A DNA stretch of 7,678 nucleotides from an uncultured Synergistales bacterium. Lineage in GTDB: Bacteria > Synergistota > Synergistia > Synergistales > Aminobacteriaceae. The DNA lies in contig CAJOED010000055.1 in NCBI GenBank assembly GCA_905233335.1, positions 1-7,678 on the forward strand, read 5' to 3'. Shown here one piece after another: positions 5,271-7,678 of the stretch. The first letter of the stretch is position 1. The number at the start of each line of letters is the position of its first letter. Below the pieces are notes generated by a model that saw only the letters and a list, made by a program, of their open reading frames with translations, searched no databases and was not told the DNA's origin. A program made the translations under genes and the position numbers.

Positions 5271-6542
5271 ATGAATTATTACCTTGCTGTTGACATCGGA
5301 GCTTCTTCAGGCCGGCACATTCTAGGCTGGAAGGAAGACGGAAAAATTTGCGTCAAGGAGCTTTACCGTTTCCCGAACGGCGTAACAGAACATGAAGGCT
5401 CTCTCACTTGGGACATTGCCGCATTGTTCTCGCACGTCAAGCACGGAATAGACGAGGCACTCGCGAACTATCCCGGAATCGTCAGCCTATCAATTGATAC
5501 GTGGGGCGTTGATTACGTCCTCATGAAGGGAGACAGTGAAGTCCTGCCGTGTTACGCATACAGAGACACCCGCACCGAAAAAGTTATCCCTGAAGTTCAC
5601 GCGAAAATTCCCTTTGAGGAACTCTACAGGCGCACGGGGATACAGTTTCAGCCGTTCAACACGATATACCAGCTCTATGCGGACAAGAAAGCAGGACGGC
5701 TTGACGGTGTGAGTGATTTTCTGATGATGCCGGAATATTTGCTGTACAAGTTGTGCGGCGAAAAATCCCACGAGTACACCAACGCTACAACCGGCGGAAT
5801 GATTAACGCACAGACCGGGAAATTTGACGCGGACATCATCAGGACGCTCGGACTACCCGAAAAGTTATTCTGTGAACTTCAGCAGCCCGGCACAAAAATA
5901 GGAACGTATAAGGGTGTTGCGTGCGTTCTCTGTGCAACTCATGACACAGCAAGCGCGGTTGAAGGCATCCCGATGGACGGCGACGAGATATATATTTCGT
6001 CGGGAACATGGAGTCTTCTCGGCGTGAAAAATCCCAAGCCCATAACTACCACCGAAAGCATGAAGGCAAATTACACGAATGAAGGCGGCGTGAACTATAT
6101 ACGTTACCTCAAGAACATTATGGGAATGTGGCTCATTAATCGTCTGCGTGATGAACTGTGTCCGGGAAAAAATTTCGGCGATATTGTCAGTGAGGCAGAG
6201 AATGACAGCTTCAATTACACGGTGGACGCGAACGACAAAATCTTTATGGCTCCCGAAAGCATGAAGTCAGCATTCGACGCGAAACTCCCCGAAAAACCGA
6301 AAACTTCGGCAGGCTACTTCAGGTGCGCGTATAGATCTCTTGCTCTCACGTACAAAAAGGCGGTCGAGGACATCGAGAACAGCACAGGGAGAAAATATCA
6401 CAGCATATACATAGTCGGCGGTGGAGCAAAAAATAACTTCCTGAACTCACTCACCGAACAAGCAACAGGAAAGAAAGTTATTGCCCTTCCGATTGAGGCT
6501 ACAGCACTGGGCAATCTCAAAATACAAATGGAGGCAAGATAA
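5271..6542 (+). CDS. rhaB: Rhamnulokinase
   Basis: The 423-residue FGGY-family kinase phosphorylates L-rhamnulose with ATP to L-rhamnulose-1-phosphate in the cytoplasm. Visible motifs are the phosphate-1 loop LAVDIGASSGRH (5-16), IDTWGVDYVLM (75-85), the rhamnulokinase stretch YAYRDTRTE (95-103), RTGIQFQPFNTIYQL (121-135), CATHDTASAVEG (221-232, with D225 as the expected catalytic base), YISSGTWSLLG (241-251) and the adenosine motif YIVGGGAKN (380-388). The start chosen is ATG 5271, with GAGGAG at 5254-5259; a GTG at 5259 would add four residues. The protein is shorter than E. coli and Bacillus enzymes (about 485-490): it ends at ALGNLKIQMEAR, roughly where longer homologues have a further 40-50 residue tail. 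All core motifs are present, so I treat it as functional. Its last codons and stop recur at the rhaA ribosome site. Confidence 0.93.
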   Translation: MNYYLAVDIGASSGRHILGWKEDGKICVKELYRFPNGVTEHEGSLTWDIAALFSHVKHGIDEALANYPGIVSLSIDTWGVDYVLMKGDSEVLPCYAYRDTRTEKVIPEVHAKIPFEELYRRTGIQFQPFNTIYQLYADKKAGRLDGVSDFLMMPEYLLYKLCGEKSHEYTNATTGGMINAQTGKFDADIIRTLGLPEKLFCELQQPGTKIGTYKGVACVLCATHDTASAVEGIPMDGDEIYISSGTWSLLGVKNPKPITTTESMKANYTNEGGVNYIRYLKNIMGMWLINRLRDELCPGKNFGDIVSEAENDSFNYTVDANDKIFMAPESMKSAFDAKLPEKPKTSAGYFRCAYRSLALTYKKAVEDIENSTGRKYHSIYIVGGGAKNNFLNSLTEQATGKKVIALPIEATALGNLKIQMEAR

Positions 6543-6543
6543 T
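6526..6543 (+). repeat. Left copy of direct repeat flanking the rhaB-rhaA spacer
   Basis: AAATGGAGGCAAGATAAT covers the last rhaB codons (reading M-E-A-R-stop). The right copy at 6764-6781 matches at 15 of 18 positions. A weaker internal relic, GGAAGCAAGATAAG (6602-6615), matches the GGAGGCAAGATAAT core at 12 of 14. Confidence 0.8.
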
Positions 6544-6551
6544 TTTTGATA

Positions 6552-6763
6552 ACGGGCGGCAAAAATATTTTGTTCCGACATTACAACAACGTGCAACAAT
6601 CGGAAGCAAGATAAGTTTACGGCGCAAAAAGCAACAACAAAAAAATATTGTTCGGTAGTACAACAAAAGACAATAAAATTTTACGGCGGCAAAAAATTTT
6701 GTCTCGGCATGGTAACAACAGAAAGACATTGCCCGACATCACTACAACGGGCGATAAAAAAAT
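6552..6763 (+). repeat. Degenerate tandem repeat in the rhaB-rhaA spacer, period about 65 bp
   Basis: Units begin with ACGG(G)CG(G)CAAAAA-like sequence at 6552, 6619, 6683 and (partial) 6747, giving spacings of 67, 64 and 64 bases. Units one and three align well over about 40 bases through ATTTTG, a YYCGRCAT element and TAACAAC-like sequence; unit two is more diverged. Each unit can form a short hairpin: TTCCGA/TCGGAA (6573-6578/6600-6605), TATTGT/ACAATA (6646-6651/6670-6675), TGTCT/AGACA (6700-6704/6724-6728) and GCCCG/CGGGC (6731-6735/6748-6752), with loops of 12-21 bases rich in ACAAC. I see no ORF with coding character on either strand. Base composition is A-rich and unlike the flanking genes. 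Confidence 0.75.
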
Positions 6764-6781
6764 AAATGGAGGCGAAGTAAT
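6764..6781 (+). repeat. Right copy of the flanking direct repeat; contains the rhaA ribosome site
   Basis: AAATGGAGGCGAAGTAAT carries GGAGG (6768-6772), the rhaA Shine-Dalgarno, 7 bases before ATG 6780. Read as codons from ATG 6766 it gives M-E-A-K-stop, nearly identical to the real end of rhaB (M-E-A-R-stop), with the stop overlapping the rhaA start as TAATG. Confidence 0.8.
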
Positions 6782-7678
6782 GAGTTATTCAGACGCAAAG
6801 AAAAAGTATTCAGCTTGCGGAATCGACACGGACGCGGCTATTCAGAAGTTGAAGGCTGTACCAGTATCACTCCACTGCTGGCAGGGCGACGATGTTCGCG
6901 GTTTCGACACTGACCCCAGCAAACCACTCACCGGCGGCATACAGACAACCGGCAACTATCCCGGACGCGCACGGACTCCCGACGAACTTATGGCTGACCT
7001 CGACAAAGTCATGAGCCTTATACCCGGAACTCCCAAAATGAACTTGCACGCCAGCTACGCAATTTTCGAGAACGGAGAATGGGCTGACAGGGACAAGCTC
7101 GAACCTAAACACTTCAAACGCTGGGTCGACTTCTGCAAGGAACGCAAACTCGGCTGTGATTTCAACCCGACGTTCTTTTCGCACCCGAAATGCGATCCAC
7201 TCACGCTTGCTTCTCCGAACGAGGACACCCGCAACTTTTGGATCGAGCACGGCAAAGCATCAATACGCATCAGCAACTACCTGGCTCAAGAACTCGGACA
7301 GCTCTGCGTCATGAACATTTGGACGGGCGACGGCTTCAAGGACATTCCTGCAGACAGAATAGGCCCGCGAAAAAGATACCGTGAATCAATCGACGCAATA
7401 CTCACAGAACCCTACGACTTCAGCAAAGTGAAACCTTGTGTCGAGAGCAAAGTTTTCGGCATCGGAGTCGAAGCATATACGGTCGGGAGTGCGGAGTTCG
7501 CTTTGAGCTATGCGGCTGTGAACATGAATAAATGCATTCCCCTCATGGACAACGGACACTATCACCCGACAGAAGTCGTAAGCGACAAAATTCCGGCACT
7601 GCTCGCGTTCTTCCCGGAAATAGCACTTCACGTTACGCGCCCGGTGAGGTGGGATTCTGACCACGTAATACTTTTCGA
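6780..7678 (+). CDS. rhaA: L-rhamnose isomerase (partial, 3' end outside window)
   Basis: The 299 codons visible (of about 415 in the family) encode the N-terminal and central part of RhaA, a Mn2+-dependent TIM-barrel isomerase that converts L-rhamnose to L-rhamnulose. Motifs include VSLHCWQGDDVRGF (29-42), GGIQTTGNYPGRARTPDEL (52-70), NLHASYAIF (88-96), CDFNPTFFSHP (126-136), ESKVFGIGVEAYTVGS (222-237), MDNGHYHPTE (256-265) and HVTRPVRWDSDHV (284-296). D257, H260, H284, D292 and D294 correspond with a constant offset of 10 to metal ligands D267, H270, H294, D302 and D304 as I recall them for the E. coli enzyme. The ATG at 6780 follows GGAGG at ideal spacing. It lies 237 bases after rhaB, an unusually long gap for a two-gene operon pair. 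No damage is seen up to the window edge. Confidence 0.95.
   Translation, partial: MSYSDAKKKYSACGIDTDAAIQKLKAVPVSLHCWQGDDVRGFDTDPSKPLTGGIQTTGNYPGRARTPDELMADLDKVMSLIPGTPKMNLHASYAIFENGEWADRDKLEPKHFKRWVDFCKERKLGCDFNPTFFSHPKCDPLTLASPNEDTRNFWIEHGKASIRISNYLAQELGQLCVMNIWTGDGFKDIPADRIGPRKRYRESIDAILTEPYDFSKVKPCVESKVFGIGVEAYTVGSAEFALSYAAVNMNKCIPLMDNGHYHPTEVVSDKIPALLAFFPEIALHVTRPVRWDSDHVILF

Noticed and set aside
6517..6729. Minus-strand open frame rich in Cys and Phe across the rhaB-rhaA spacer
   Set aside because: Its composition is the reverse complement of the A-rich, CAA-rich repeats (TTG, TTT, TGT codons). It has no ribosome site and no protein-like pattern.
6729..6754. Hairpin TTGCCCG/CGGGCGA as an attenuator before rhaA
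   Set aside because: It has no U run after it on the plus strand (the following bases are A-rich). It could affect translation but is not an intrinsic terminator.
6552..6763. CRISPR array or iteron origin in the spacer
   Set aside because: Units are degenerate along their full length rather than identical repeats with unique spacers. No cas or replication gene is nearby, and the array sits inside an operon.

Overview
The window is bacterial: it has an encoded-CCA tRNA, ribosomal protein S20, Shine-Dalgarno sites and intrinsic terminators. Base composition is moderate and the genes are tightly packed. A rhamnose operon of the type found in anaerobic gut bacteria would fit Firmicutes or Synergistota, but nothing here fixes the taxon. 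I found no clearly novel defence or mobile system. The notable content is a cluster of decaying genes and an unusual expanded spacer inside the rhamnose operon.

Layout. (1) 1-118: C-terminal end of a probable mannose-1-phosphate guanylyltransferase. (2) 115-580: a promoter, tRNA-Leu(CAA), rpsT and an intrinsic terminator, which look like one short transcription unit. (3) 579-2595: a gene graveyard. An HxlR-family regulator that appears to have lost its 5' end lies head-to-head with an Old Yellow Enzyme-type flavin oxidoreductase broken by two deletions and a nonsense codon. This is followed by an alpha/beta hydrolase missing at least three segments, including the expected nucleophile region, and by a small unrecognised ORF. 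(4) 2594-4107: a complete sodium/proline-type symporter (putP) on the minus strand with its own terminator. (5) 4195-5145: a divergent AraC-family activator. (6) 5172-7678: a promoter, rhamnulokinase (rhaB), a 237-bp spacer of degenerate tandem repeats, and the start of L-rhamnose isomerase (rhaA), which runs off the window.

How the genes relate. RhaA converts L-rhamnose to L-rhamnulose and RhaB phosphorylates it. The AraC-type protein just upstream is the likely rhamnose-responsive activator. The symporter shares the activator's divergent promoter region but by sequence is PutP-like rather than a rhamnose transporter. In region 3 several deletion joints lie in or near short direct repeats, so replication slippage or microhomology deletion is a reasonable explanation. 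The same kind of process, run as duplication rather than loss, could explain the rhaB-rhaA spacer, where the last codons and stop of rhaB recur at the rhaA ribosome binding site.
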